Assembly: GCA_028279425.1 (NCBI GenBank) | Contig: JANQNV010000198.1 | Location: 1-64,000, forward strand | Length of the DNA: 64,000 bases | Direction: 5' to 3' | Origin: Longimicrobiales bacterium | GTDB lineage: Bacteria; Gemmatimonadota; Gemmatimonadetes; Longimicrobiales; Gaopeijiaceae | In this document: positions 26,158-35,494 of the stretch, piece after piece | How the letters are laid out: every line of letters begins with the position of its first letter | How positions within the stretch are numbered: position 1 is the first letter of the stretch | Program-made: the position numbers and the translations under genes | The notes under the pieces: model-generated | Databases searched by the model: none | Told to the model about the DNA's origin: nothing | The model's input: only the letters and a program-made list of their open reading frames with translations

Positions 26158-27378
26158 ATGCTCCTTCTTCGACTCTCCACCGGCCTCGCCGCCCTGCTCG
26201 CTGCGGCCGCGTGCGATCCGGGAGTCGACATCGACCCGGCGTGGGCCGACGCACCCCTCCCCTCGCCCGGTGACCCCGTCGACGACGAGGTGGCCGACGC
26301 CGGAGCGTGGCTCTTTCGGCGGAATTGCGCCGCATGCCACCACATCGGTGACTCGTCGATGCTCGGACCCGACCTCGCCGGGGTGACCCGCCGCCGGAGC
26401 GCACCGTGGATCGCCGCGATGATCCGGAATCCGGATTCCATGCTGGTCGCCGACTCGATCGCGCAGCGCCTCCTCGCGGAATACCAGGTTCCGATGGCGA
26501 ATCGCCGACTCGACGGAGCTCGGGTCCGGGCGTTGCTCGAGTTCCTGCATCGCGCCGACGCGGGCGAGGGAGGCGGCGCCCTCCAACCCGCCGCAACCGC
26601 CGACACGAGCGGCGTGACACCGTCGGGACTCGCTTGGCGACGCTCCGGACGGGGCCCCCTGGTGGTTCTGGTCCACGGCACCAACCTCGACCGCGCTGTC
26701 TGGAGTCGTCTGCGCCCCGCTCTCGCCCGGTCGCGAACCGTCGTGGAGTACGACCTTCGCACCCACGGAGGCTCGAGCGACACCCTCGGGCCCTGGTCCG
26801 AGGTCGGTGACCTCGACGATGTCTTGAGTGCGGCGGGGGTGGCCAGTGACGATCCGATCACCCTCGTTGGCCTCTCCGCCGGTGCCGGCATCGCGCTCGA
26901 GTTCGCCCTCACTCGCTCGTCGCGCGTCGAGCGCCTCGTGCTCGTGTCGCCCTCCGTGCGTGGATTCGCTCCGCGGCCGGGCGAGGTCCCCGACGTCTTC
27001 GGAGGGGTGCGCGACGCCCTCGAGGGGGGCGATTCGACGGCAATCGGGGACGCCATGGTCGCCCTGCCCACCTTCGAGGTCGGCGACGCGGATCGGCCCG
27101 ACGTCGACGCCATGGTCCGACGCAACCTGCGCCTCTTCGCGATCGACCCGACGTGGGCCATCCCCGCCGTGCCCGCCCCCCTCGAGCGCCTCGGCGAGGT
27201 GGCAGCTCCCGCGATCGTGGTCGTCGGGACGCTCGACTTCCCTGCCACCCGCCGACTCGCCGACGAATTGGTCGCCGGGCTGCCCTCGGCACGCGCGCAG
27301 GTGGTCGACGGGGGGCGGCACCTGCTCCCCATCACGGACCACGCGGCCGTCCTCGAAGCGATTCTCGGGAGCGAATAG
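26158..27378 (+). CDS. Cytochrome c / alpha-beta hydrolase fusion lipoprotein
   Basis: 406 residues with an unusual domain order. Residues 1-19 are a lipoprotein signal ending in AAAC (Cys19). Residues 45-130 form a small class I cytochrome c: haem motif CAACH at 57-61 and probable axial Met113 in VPMANRRL. A short Ala-rich linker leads to an alpha/beta hydrolase (about 155-406) with VVLVHGTN, the nucleophile elbow GLSAGAG (Ser240), a late Asp in GTLDFPATR and His in GGRHLL, so the catalytic triad looks complete. The product should sit in the periplasm, anchored to a membrane. Substrate unknown. The TAG stop directly abuts the ATG of the next gene. Confidence 0.88.
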   Translation: MLLLRLSTGLAALLAAAACDPGVDIDPAWADAPLPSPGDPVDDEVADAGAWLFRRNCAACHHIGDSSMLGPDLAGVTRRRSAPWIAAMIRNPDSMLVADSIAQRLLAEYQVPMANRRLDGARVRALLEFLHRADAGEGGGALQPAATADTSGVTPSGLAWRRSGRGPLVVLVHGTNLDRAVWSRLRPALARSRTVVEYDLRTHGGSSDTLGPWSEVGDLDDVLSAAGVASDDPITLVGLSAGAGIALEFALTRSSRVERLVLVSPSVRGFAPRPGEVPDVFGGVRDALEGGDSTAIGDAMVALPTFEVGDADRPDVDAMVRRNLRLFAIDPTWAIPAVPAPLERLGEVAAPAIVVVGTLDFPATRRLADELVAGLPSARAQVVDGGRHLLPITDHAAVLEAILGSE

Positions 27379-28854
27379 ATGGAGCTCGACGGCCTCGACA
27401 TCTGCCTCCTGACCGACCAGGACCTCGAGGCCGGCCTACCTCTGCCGGCCGACGACTGGCCCTGCGACCCGCGCCCCTACCTCCCCGAAGCCGAGTGGGT
27501 GGTGCAGCCGCTCGAGAAGGAAGACGCGGTGGCGACCCTGCTCCAGGTGGCCCGCCAGGGCTTCGACGTCTACTTCAACCTGTGCGACGGCGCGTGGGAC
27601 GAATCCAGGCCGGGCATCGAGGTGGTGCATACCCTCGAGCGCCTCGACGTCGCCTTCACCGGCGGACACTCCGGCTTCTTCGAGCCCTCGCGCGAAGCGA
27701 TGAAGCGGGTCTGCGCGGCGACGGCGGTCGGGTACCCCGCCTACGTCGAAATCCGGTCGGACGAAGACATCGAGCGCGCCGCGGAGAGCCTGCGCTTTCC
27801 CCTGATCGTGAAGCACCCGTCGAGCTACGCAAGCGCGGGACTGACCCCGGCCTCCCGCGTCGAGACCGTCGACGAGCTGTACACGCAGGTGAGCCGGATG
27901 CGCGGACTGTTCCACGGTGCTCTCGTCGAGGAGTTCATCGAAGGCGACGAGTACACGGTGCTGGTGGCCGAAAATCCCGACGACCCCGACCGGCCGGTCA
28001 CCTACCAGCCGCTCGTGTACCGCTTTCCCGAGGGAGAGTGTTTCAAGCACGAGGACCTCAAGTGGGTCGACTACGACGGACTCGAAGCTCGCCCGGTCGA
28101 CGACCCGGCGCTCGACGCGCGCCTTCGCGACTGCTCGGCCCGCTTCTTCCGAGGGCTCGACGGATCGGGCTATGCGCGATGCGATATCCGCGTCGACCGG
28201 TCCGGGAAGGTGTTCATGCTCGAACTCAATCCCAATTGCGGTCTCTTCTACCCGCCGACGGACCCGTCCAGCGCCGATCTGATCCTCCAGTGGGATCCCG
28301 CCGGCCACGCGGGCTTCGCGCGCACCGTCGTACGCGCGGCTCTGGCGCGACATGAACGGGCGCGTCGAACGTGGCGCGTCGAGCACGTGCCGGGGCGAGG
28401 CTACCAGCTCGCGGCCGCGGTCGCGCTCGACGCCGGCGCCCTGATCCTGACCCGCGAAGAGGGCCAGCACCCCATCGTCGCGCGCAGCCACCTCGAAGCC
28501 ATGCCCGAGGCCGAACGCCGCGAGGTACTGCGGGGTGCGTGGCCGCTCGGCGGCGCCGCCTGGGCCGTCCCCGCGGACGATCCGATGCAATGGCGGCCGA
28601 TCAACCACAGCTGTGATCCGAACGCGTGGGTGTCGGGGCTGCAGCTCGTGGCTCGACGACCCCTGGCCCCCGGCGACGAGATCACGGTCGACTACGCCAC
28701 CCTCTTCGACGATATCCACCCGGAAACGGAATGCGACTGCGGCACGGTCGATTGCCGAGGCACGATCGGTGGAGCGGCCTGGCAGTGTGATGAATTGGAG
28801 AGGTACGGCAGTTTCGTCGCGGACTACATCCTGGAGCGCAGGCGCTATCTCTGA
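27379..28854 (+). CDS. ATP-grasp ligase / SET-domain methyltransferase fusion
   Basis: 491 residues, no signal peptide, so cytoplasmic. Residues 1-310 resemble D-Ala-D-Ala ligase-type ATP-grasp enzymes: VYFNLCDG near the N-terminus, ATP-binding Lys145 in LIVKHPSS, and the metal-binding run ELNPNCG (Glu282, Asn284). Residues 335-491 form a SET domain: GRGY (339-342), NHSCDPNAW (409-417) and GDEITVDYA (432-440). A post-SET zinc motif has Cys452, Cys454 and Cys459, to be completed by Cys412. SET proteins methylate lysine; ATP-grasp enzymes join an acid to an amine. Substrates are unknown. The start abuts the previous stop, with GGGAG just upstream, indicating coupling. The end overlaps a convergent gene by 10 bases. 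Confidence 0.9.
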   Translation: MELDGLDICLLTDQDLEAGLPLPADDWPCDPRPYLPEAEWVVQPLEKEDAVATLLQVARQGFDVYFNLCDGAWDESRPGIEVVHTLERLDVAFTGGHSGFFEPSREAMKRVCAATAVGYPAYVEIRSDEDIERAAESLRFPLIVKHPSSYASAGLTPASRVETVDELYTQVSRMRGLFHGALVEEFIEGDEYTVLVAENPDDPDRPVTYQPLVYRFPEGECFKHEDLKWVDYDGLEARPVDDPALDARLRDCSARFFRGLDGSGYARCDIRVDRSGKVFMLELNPNCGLFYPPTDPSSADLILQWDPAGHAGFARTVVRAALARHERARRTWRVEHVPGRGYQLAAAVALDAGALILTREEGQHPIVARSHLEAMPEAERREVLRGAWPLGGAAWAVPADDPMQWRPINHSCDPNAWVSGLQLVARRPLAPGDEITVDYATLFDDIHPETECDCGTVDCRGTIGGAAWQCDELERYGSFVADYILERRRYL

Positions 28855-29204
28855 GCCTCCAGAAGGGCCGTGCGCACCCGCTCCATCCGTCGAAGGCGGA
28901 CCGCCGACCCGAGCTCGATCCCGACCGCCAAGACGGTGAGTGCGACCGCGACCACCAGGAGCGGACCCTGCCCCTCGCCGAGGCCCCAGAAGAGCTGCAC
29001 CGCCCAACCCAGCGCCATGGCCAGTCGCGCCGTGAGCCGCTGATCGCGAACCGACTCGCCGCGCCGATCCAGCCGGTCGAGGGCGTCGGCCCGCGCGACG
29101 GCGCGCTCCCCCGCCTCGGCACCCGTGACGATCGGGAGGGGCGTCGGCCCGGTTGGCGGGAGGCTCGACGGTGGCACCGAGGTCGGCGTCGCGTCCGGCC
29201 TCAC
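28845..29204 (-). CDS. Small membrane protein of unknown function
   Basis: 119 residues from the GTG at 29204, which overlaps the upstream lipoprotein's TGA (GTGA). A Pro/Thr-rich N-terminus (about 40 residues) is followed by a charged segment, then two hydrophobic helices (ARLAMALGWAVQLFWGL and LLVVAVALTVLAVGIEL) and a basic tail. I do not recognise a family. The longer ATG reading from 29330 lies inside the lipoprotein gene and is rejected. It is probably expressed with the lipoprotein and ispG. Confidence 0.6.
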   Translation of the reverse strand: MRPDATPTSVPPSSLPPTGPTPLPIVTGAEAGERAVARADALDRLDRRGESVRDQRLTARLAMALGWAVQLFWGLGEGQGPLLVVAVALTVLAVGIELGSAVRLRRMERVRTALLEAQR

Positions 29205-30205
29205 CGGCGGTAGCTCCGATGCTCCCCGGCGGGGAAGACCGCGGGACACGCGCCGCCCCCGGCGACCACGTCGGCCGTCGACGACGACGTGGGTCGCAGG
29301 AACACGAAGCGCCCAGAGGCCTGATAGCACACCTCACCCACGACGTCCTGCGGGTCGATGGCGACGGCCGCATCGATGGAGCCGGCGATGCCCGCCACCC
29401 GAACGATCGTGCCCGAGAGGTCCAAGCCGACGGCGAATCGCTCCGAGTACGTAGCATCGGGGGGGTGCGACGTGAGGAACCACTCGCCCGCCACCCCTCC
29501 CCGCGCCACCACGTCGTCGATGGAGCGACACGGGGCGCCGGGTACCGGGACGCCGCCGATGGAAGCGAACCGGGCCGCATACGAGCCGCGGATCGAGGCC
29601 TCGAAGAGCTCGAAGCCACACACACTACCGAGCTTCGTGTAGTCGCTCGTCTGCCGGTAGCGCTCCGCATTGGGGCCGACCCCCTCGGCGTCGAGGTCGT
29701 AGACCCCGAAGTCGAAACCGAGCACCGGATCGGCCCCTCCCTGCTCCGCCCGTCCGATCGACTCTCCGGCACGCACCAGCACGGGACCGACCTCGACGAG
29801 GATCGACGACGGGTCGGTTCGGGGCACCAGGGCCGCAATGTCGGCTCGGGGCGCGTCGATGTGGCCGAGGCGAAGACGGAAGCGCGAATTGATCTCGAAC
29901 TCCAGCCCGTAGTCGTCCGACGCCCCGACCCACGTCGCGCGGGTCAGCGTCATGTCGACCGGCGCGACGACGTCGATCGAGGCCGGTGAAAACCGGACGA
30001 AGGCGTGCCCCTTGATCTCGTCACCGCTGATCGAGCCCGGAGGCACGATCTGGGCGACACCGGCAGGATCGACGAGCGCCACCTCGAAGGTCGGCCGGGA
30101 GGCCGGCGGAGGCTCGTCGGTACCCGTCGCGTCGGATCCGCAGGCCGCCCATACGAAGAGTGCGGACGCCACGGCCGCGGCGCGCCCTCTCGGCCCCGCC
30201 GTCAC
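29201..30205 (-). CDS. Hypothetical lipoprotein
   Basis: 334 residues starting at GTG 30205. The signal peptide ends in the lipobox WAAC with Cys22. The mature protein is beta-rich, with three to four further cysteines (VCGFE, APCRS, VCYQ, GACPA) that could form disulfides. One segment (RFRLRLGHIDA) recalls M23-type folds, but the zinc ligands of that family are not convincing, so no function is given. It begins 13 bases after ispG and overlaps the small membrane protein downstream. Confidence 0.75.
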   Translation of the reverse strand: MTAGPRGRAAAVASALFVWAACGSDATGTDEPPPASRPTFEVALVDPAGVAQIVPPGSISGDEIKGHAFVRFSPASIDVVAPVDMTLTRATWVGASDDYGLEFEINSRFRLRLGHIDAPRADIAALVPRTDPSSILVEVGPVLVRAGESIGRAEQGGADPVLGFDFGVYDLDAEGVGPNAERYRQTSDYTKLGSVCGFELFEASIRGSYAARFASIGGVPVPGAPCRSIDDVVARGGVAGEWFLTSHPPDATYSERFAVGLDLSGTIVRVAGIAGSIDAAVAIDPQDVVGEVCYQASGRFVFLRPTSSSTADVVAGGGACPAVFPAGEHRSYRR

Positions 30206-30218
30206 GCCGGCCGGCCCG

Positions 30219-31457
<1,239 letters not shown>

Positions 31458-31533
31458 GTACGGCTCCTGACGGTTTTTCGTATCGTGCCCGTAGACTCCG
31501 AAAACCCCTTGGCGGCCCTGGGGATCCCGCCGA

Positions 31534-32148
31534 CTACCTCAGTTTGCGCAACAGATGGAGAAGGCCCAGCGGCGTGTCACCGAGGTCGGCCGGCTGAAGC
31601 ACCTCGTGGTACCGATCCAGGTGATCGGCCACGTACTCGGCGATGTGCTTCATCGAGATCACCTCGTAGCCGGCCCGCTCGCCGGTCGCACCGCTACCGA
31701 AGGCGACGAGGCGGATGCGCGCAGGTATCCCCGCCTCCCGCGAGGTCAGCGACGCCTCGCCGGTGCGCGCCAACTCTTCGACGGTTCGGCTCAGCGCGGA
31801 CTCCGGGCAACACCCCACCCTTCGGAGGGCGGTCTCGAGGGCCGCCGCCGAACGAAGGGTGTCGTTCACCCTCGCCTTGCCCTCCTTCACCTCGGCGACG
31901 ATGACGTCCATGACATCGCGATCGTCGACGAGTACCGGATCGACGCGCATGTGCAGGTCGTCCGACCGCCCGGGCTCTCCGCGGGGGACGACGTATTCGG
32001 CGCGCGGGAAGCGCACCGCCAACAGGTCGAGGTCGGTCACCTCCACGAAGTCGCCCCGCCGCCTCTGCCGGATGACCGGCAGTTCCGATACCGTGAAGTA
32101 GCCGTTCAGGTGGAGATACGACTGGACCAGACGAACACCGGAGTTCAT
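31534..32148 (-). CDS. Hypothetical protein, possible PD-(D/E)XK nuclease-like fold
   Basis: 204 residues, soluble, no family recognised with confidence. After an N-terminal helix ([21 protein letters not shown]) comes [11 protein letters not shown] and, about 45 residues later, [12 protein letters not shown]. The D...ExK spacing and the beta-strand context resemble the restriction-endonuclease-like core, and the N-terminus looks like the helical part of such domains. Nuclease activity is an inference only. It lies 76 bases upstream of ispG. Confidence 0.7.
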   Translation of the reverse strand: MNSGVRLVQSYLHLNGYFTVSELPVIRQRRRGDFVEVTDLDLLAVRFPRAEYVVPRGEPGRSDDLHMRVDPVLVDDRDVMDVIVAEVKEGKARVNDTLRSAAALETALRRVGCCPESALSRTVEELARTGEASLTSREAGIPARIRLVAFGSGATGERAGYEVISMKHIAEYVADHLDRYHEVLQPADLGDTPLGLLHLLRKLR

Positions 32149-32219
32149 GGCGGGTGTATGCGAGGGAGGGGTCGGGTTCCGTCCAGCGGGTGTTGGCGGA
32201 GAACCCGCCGATACTCAAC

Positions 32220-32249
32220 TTGACCACAGCGACGCACCGCGTCTAGCTA
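32220..32249 (+). promoter_or_regulatory. Probable promoter of the tlpA-like gene
   Basis: TTGACC (32220-32225), 18 bases, TAGCTA (32244-32249), with the ATG 24 bases further at 32273. The only good promoter pair in the 124-base divergent spacer. Confidence 0.5.
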
Positions 32250-32272
32250 GCCCTCAACCCGGACGACGGCAC

Positions 32273-32848
32273 ATGAGCGACCTCGATTCCGCCCCCCCCT
32301 CCGCGGGCCGAACGGTCCTGCGGTGGACCGAGCGAATCGTCTTCGTCGTGCTCGTGTTGTTCGTCGTCCACCGACTGGGGCCGCAGCTCTCGGCGCTGAC
32401 CGGGCTCGGACCGATCGAGGGATCGACCCCATCGTTCCAGGCCACCCTCTTCGACGGCACCGTCATGGGGTCGCACGAGCTGCGCGGCAAGGTGGTCGTG
32501 CTCAACGTGTGGGCCACGTGGTGTCCGCCGTGCCGGGTGGAGATTCCGGCGCTTCAGAAGCTGCACGAGGTGTACTCCGACGACGCCGACGTCGTGGTGC
32601 TGGGCCTGGCGACGGACGTACAGGGCTCCCGGGTGGTGGAGCCGTTCCTCCGCGAACGAGGCGTGACCTACGCCAACGGTCTCCTCGACCGCGACACCCG
32701 GCGTGCGCTCGGGGGCATCTCGCACACCCCCACCACACTCGTCATCGGGCCGGACGGGGTCGTGCGCCATCGTGTGCTCGGCTTCTTCGCCCCGCCGGCC
32801 ATGCGGGCGGCGGTGTCGCGGCTTCGACCCACGCCGGAGGGCGCGTGA
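32273..32848 (+). CDS. TlpA-like membrane-anchored thioredoxin
   Basis: 191 residues. One TM segment (IVFVVLVLFVVHRLG) anchors a thioredoxin domain outside the cytoplasm. The active site is WCPPC (83-87), the form typical of TlpA/ResA proteins that reduce apocytochrome c or other periplasmic disulfides. The cis-Pro motif TPTTLVIGPDG is present. The start at 32273 is chosen because the upstream 42 codons overlap the promoter. Its TGA overlaps the next gene's GTG (GTGA). Confidence 0.9.
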   Translation: MSDLDSAPPSAGRTVLRWTERIVFVVLVLFVVHRLGPQLSALTGLGPIEGSTPSFQATLFDGTVMGSHELRGKVVVLNVWATWCPPCRVEIPALQKLHEVYSDDADVVVLGLATDVQGSRVVEPFLRERGVTYANGLLDRDTRRALGGISHTPTTLVIGPDGVVRHRVLGFFAPPAMRAAVSRLRPTPEGA

Positions 32849-34092
32849 GCGCTCACCTCGCCCAGCGCCCCCCCGAGCGCCTCGCCCCCGATCGCCGTGT
32901 CGGGGTGTGCCTCGCCGGAGCGTTGATGGTCGCCGTGACCGCCTGCGGGGGCGACGGCCAGACCGAGCCGGTCACCCGCGCCACCGAGGTGGAGGTGCTC
33001 GCTGGGGCGGGCCAGATCGGGCTCCATGGGGTGCCGCTCCCCGACTCGCTGGTGGCCGTCTTCCGGGGGAGCGATGGCCCCGTGGCCGGGCTGTCGGTGA
33101 CCTGGACCGTTCTCGGCGGCGGGAGTCTCGACGTCGCCCGCTCCCGCACCGACGCGCGCGGTCGCGCGGCCGCTCTCTTCACCCCGGGCCGCGGTCCCGA
33201 CTCGGTGCGGGTGGAGGGCGATGGGCTCGAGGTGATCGTCCGTGCCCGCGGCGACAGCGCCGACGCCGGCACGGTGCACATCGGTCGGAACGCCTACGTC
33301 GACTACGAGGCGGGGGATCTGCCGATCATCGTTTCGGCGGGCCACGGCGGACGGCTCGAGCCGGGTGAGATTCCAGACCGCACCTTCGGCGTCGTCGGGA
33401 GCGACCGGAACACCGACCAGGTCGCCGAGGCTCTCGCCGACGCAATCGAGGCGCGCATGGGGGGCCGCCCCCACCTCGTCATCAGCCGGCTTCACCGACG
33501 GAAGCTCGACCCGAATCGCGAAATCGTCGAAGCGGCGCAGGGCAACCCGCGGGCCAAGCACGCCTGGTTGGAGTACCACACCCTGCTCGAGCACGCCAGC
33601 GAACGGGTCGCCGCACGCCACGGTCGCGGGCTCTACCTCGATCTCCACGGTCACGGGCATCCGATCCAGCGGCTCGAGCTCGGGTACCTGCTCAGCGCCA
33701 CCGACCTCGCCCGCACCGACGCCGAACTGGATGGAGGATCCTGGGCGGCCAGCAGCAGCATCCGCACGCTCGCGGCCGAGGCGGGCGTGCCGTTTTCGGT
33801 GGTCCTGCGGGGGCCCGAGTCGTTCGGCGGTCTGATGGAAGACGCCGGGTACGCCGCCACACCCAGCGACATCCAACCCGACCCCGGTCCCAACCCGTTT
33901 TTCAGCGGCGGCTACAACACGCGTCGACACGGATCGCTGTCGGGTGGCCCGATCAGCGGGATCCAGATCGAGGCCCAGTACACCGGACTGCGCGACACCT
34001 CGGCTTCGCGAGCGGCGTATGCCGCTGCGCTCGCCGCCTCGATCGAGGCCTACCTCGACCGGTGGTACGCCGAGCTCGACGGCAACCGATAG
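32845..34092 (+). CDS. Lipoprotein with Ig-like domain and N-formylglutamate amidohydrolase-like domain
   Basis: 415 residues from the GTG at 32845, overlapping the tlpA-like stop. Lipobox VTAC (Cys34). Residues about 50-130 resemble a bacterial Ig-like (Big_1-type) domain (GPVAGLSVTWTVLGGGSL, then TDARGRAAALFTPG). Residues 150-415 resemble the N-formylglutamate amidohydrolase superfamily: SAGHGG, the DxxT-like SDRNTDQVAEALADAI, ISRLHRRKLDPNREI (RxxxDxNR) and YLDLHGHGH. These residues bind zinc and substrate carboxylate in the family. A surface amidohydrolase is inferred; the substrate is unknown. Confidence 0.78.
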   Translation: MSAHLAQRPPERLAPDRRVGVCLAGALMVAVTACGGDGQTEPVTRATEVEVLAGAGQIGLHGVPLPDSLVAVFRGSDGPVAGLSVTWTVLGGGSLDVARSRTDARGRAAALFTPGRGPDSVRVEGDGLEVIVRARGDSADAGTVHIGRNAYVDYEAGDLPIIVSAGHGGRLEPGEIPDRTFGVVGSDRNTDQVAEALADAIEARMGGRPHLVISRLHRRKLDPNREIVEAAQGNPRAKHAWLEYHTLLEHASERVAARHGRGLYLDLHGHGHPIQRLELGYLLSATDLARTDAELDGGSWAASSSIRTLAAEAGVPFSVVLRGPESFGGLMEDAGYAATPSDIQPDPGPNPFFSGGYNTRRHGSLSGGPISGIQIEAQYTGLRDTSASRAAYAAALAASIEAYLDRWYAELDGNR

Positions 34093-34219
34093 CCTCCCCG
34101 TTCGCGTCGAACGCCCGAGCGAGCGCCGAGGGTCGCCGATTCAGGACCCCGGCTCTCCACCGACCCGCGGCAGTGGGCCGTGGGTCGAAGGTGTCTCCCG
34201 CGACGGAGCAGCGACCGTG

Positions 34220-35488
34220 ATGAAGACGTGTGGATGGTGGGGAGGAGTCGTGACGGCCGCGCTCGCGGCCACGCCCCTCGCAGGACAGGAGCTCCCGGAT
34301 CGGGACCGACCGATCGAACCGGATCTGGAGGAGGTCTACTCGGTCGGGGCGTTCGACGGCGAGCTCTGGGAAACCTTCGGCTCGATCCGGCAGGCAGCGT
34401 TCGACGGCGCCGGCAACCTGTACGTGCTCGATACCGACAACCACCGGGTCGTGGTGGTGAGCCCCGACGGCGACTTCGTGCGGGAATTCGGCGAAGAGGG
34501 GGAGGGGCCCGGAGAGTGGCGCTATCCCGGATCGATGGCGGTCATGCCCGACGGGACCGTGGCGATCGCCGACGCCGGGCATCGCGCCTTCCAGCTCTAC
34601 TCGCCCGAGGGAGAATACCAACGATCGATCCCGATGGACGCATCCGACGGCGGCGTCTCCGTGGGAAGCCTCTTGCCCCTCCCGGACGGCACCGGCTTCT
34701 ACGATGCCGCCGGCGGGCAGCTGCGCATCCGCATGTCGAGCGGGGGCTCCCCCGCCCTACCCCAAGGCCGCCCCATCAAGCGGACTCGACTGGCCGACGG
34801 GGTGTCGGAGGTGGTCTTCACGGCCTGGAAGCCGGAGGCCGATGCGGGCGAGCCGCGGCTTCGAACCGAGGGGGGCTCGATCAGCTTCAACCTCGGGGGC
34901 GCGGGGCCGAGGGTGTTCGAGCCCTCGCTCCACACCGGGGTCCTGCCCGACGGCGGTCTCGCGATCGTGGACTCGACGACCTACACCGTGAAACTCCTGG
35001 GGGCCGACGGACGTGGGCGCGGACGGATCACACGCCCGTCGCTCGGCCCCACCCCTGTCACCGACCGCATCGAGGCCCGAGAGCGGGAACGGCAGCTCGA
35101 GGCGCTCGACGCCGGCCAGGGCCCGCAGATGCGCGTGGTGATGCGCGGCGAGGGCGGCCGCGATCTTTCACCCTCGGCCGACCAGATTCGTGAGATGCAG
35201 CGCGATCGCGTTGAACAAGCGGTGTTCTACCCGGAGATCCCCGTCCTCTCGCGCTTCGGAGTAGCGCCTACCGGCACGATGTGGCTGCAGCGCTCGACCG
35301 TCGACCCGACCCGGGTGGGCCCGATCGATCTCGTGTCGGCCGAGGGCCGCTACCTCGGTACGGTGGCCGCCGGGGAACTGACGATCCCCGCAGCCTTCGG
35401 CCCCGATGGGCGCGTCGCGTTTCTCACCCGCGACGAGTTCGACGTACCTTCGGTCGTAGTCCGTCGACTTCCCGCCGATCTTCGCTGA
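34220..35488 (+). CDS. Secreted NHL/six-bladed beta-propeller protein
   Basis: 422 residues with a signal peptide (GVVTAALAATPLAGQ). The mature protein shows NHL-type blade repeats: FDGAGNLYVLDTDNHRVVVVSPDGDFVREFG, PDGTVAIADAGHRAFQLYSPEGEY and later FGVAPTGTMWLQRS (quoted in parts; the first is the clearest blade). Such propellers often bind ligands or proteins without catalysis. The start at 34220 is used; upstream codons lack protein character. Six bases separate its stop from the GTG of the next gene. Confidence 0.8.
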   Translation: MKTCGWWGGVVTAALAATPLAGQELPDRDRPIEPDLEEVYSVGAFDGELWETFGSIRQAAFDGAGNLYVLDTDNHRVVVVSPDGDFVREFGEEGEGPGEWRYPGSMAVMPDGTVAIADAGHRAFQLYSPEGEYQRSIPMDASDGGVSVGSLLPLPDGTGFYDAAGGQLRIRMSSGGSPALPQGRPIKRTRLADGVSEVVFTAWKPEADAGEPRLRTEGGSISFNLGGAGPRVFEPSLHTGVLPDGGLAIVDSTTYTVKLLGADGRGRGRITRPSLGPTPVTDRIEARERERQLEALDAGQGPQMRVVMRGEGGRDLSPSADQIREMQRDRVEQAVFYPEIPVLSRFGVAPTGTMWLQRSTVDPTRVGPIDLVSAEGRYLGTVAAGELTIPAAFGPDGRVAFLTRDEFDVPSVVVRRLPADLR

Positions 35489-35494
35489 CTCCGT

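Noticed and set aside
29201-30205. M23 peptidase assignment for the lipoprotein
   Set aside because: A single LGHID segment is suggestive, but the HxxxD and HxH zinc ligands are not convincingly present.
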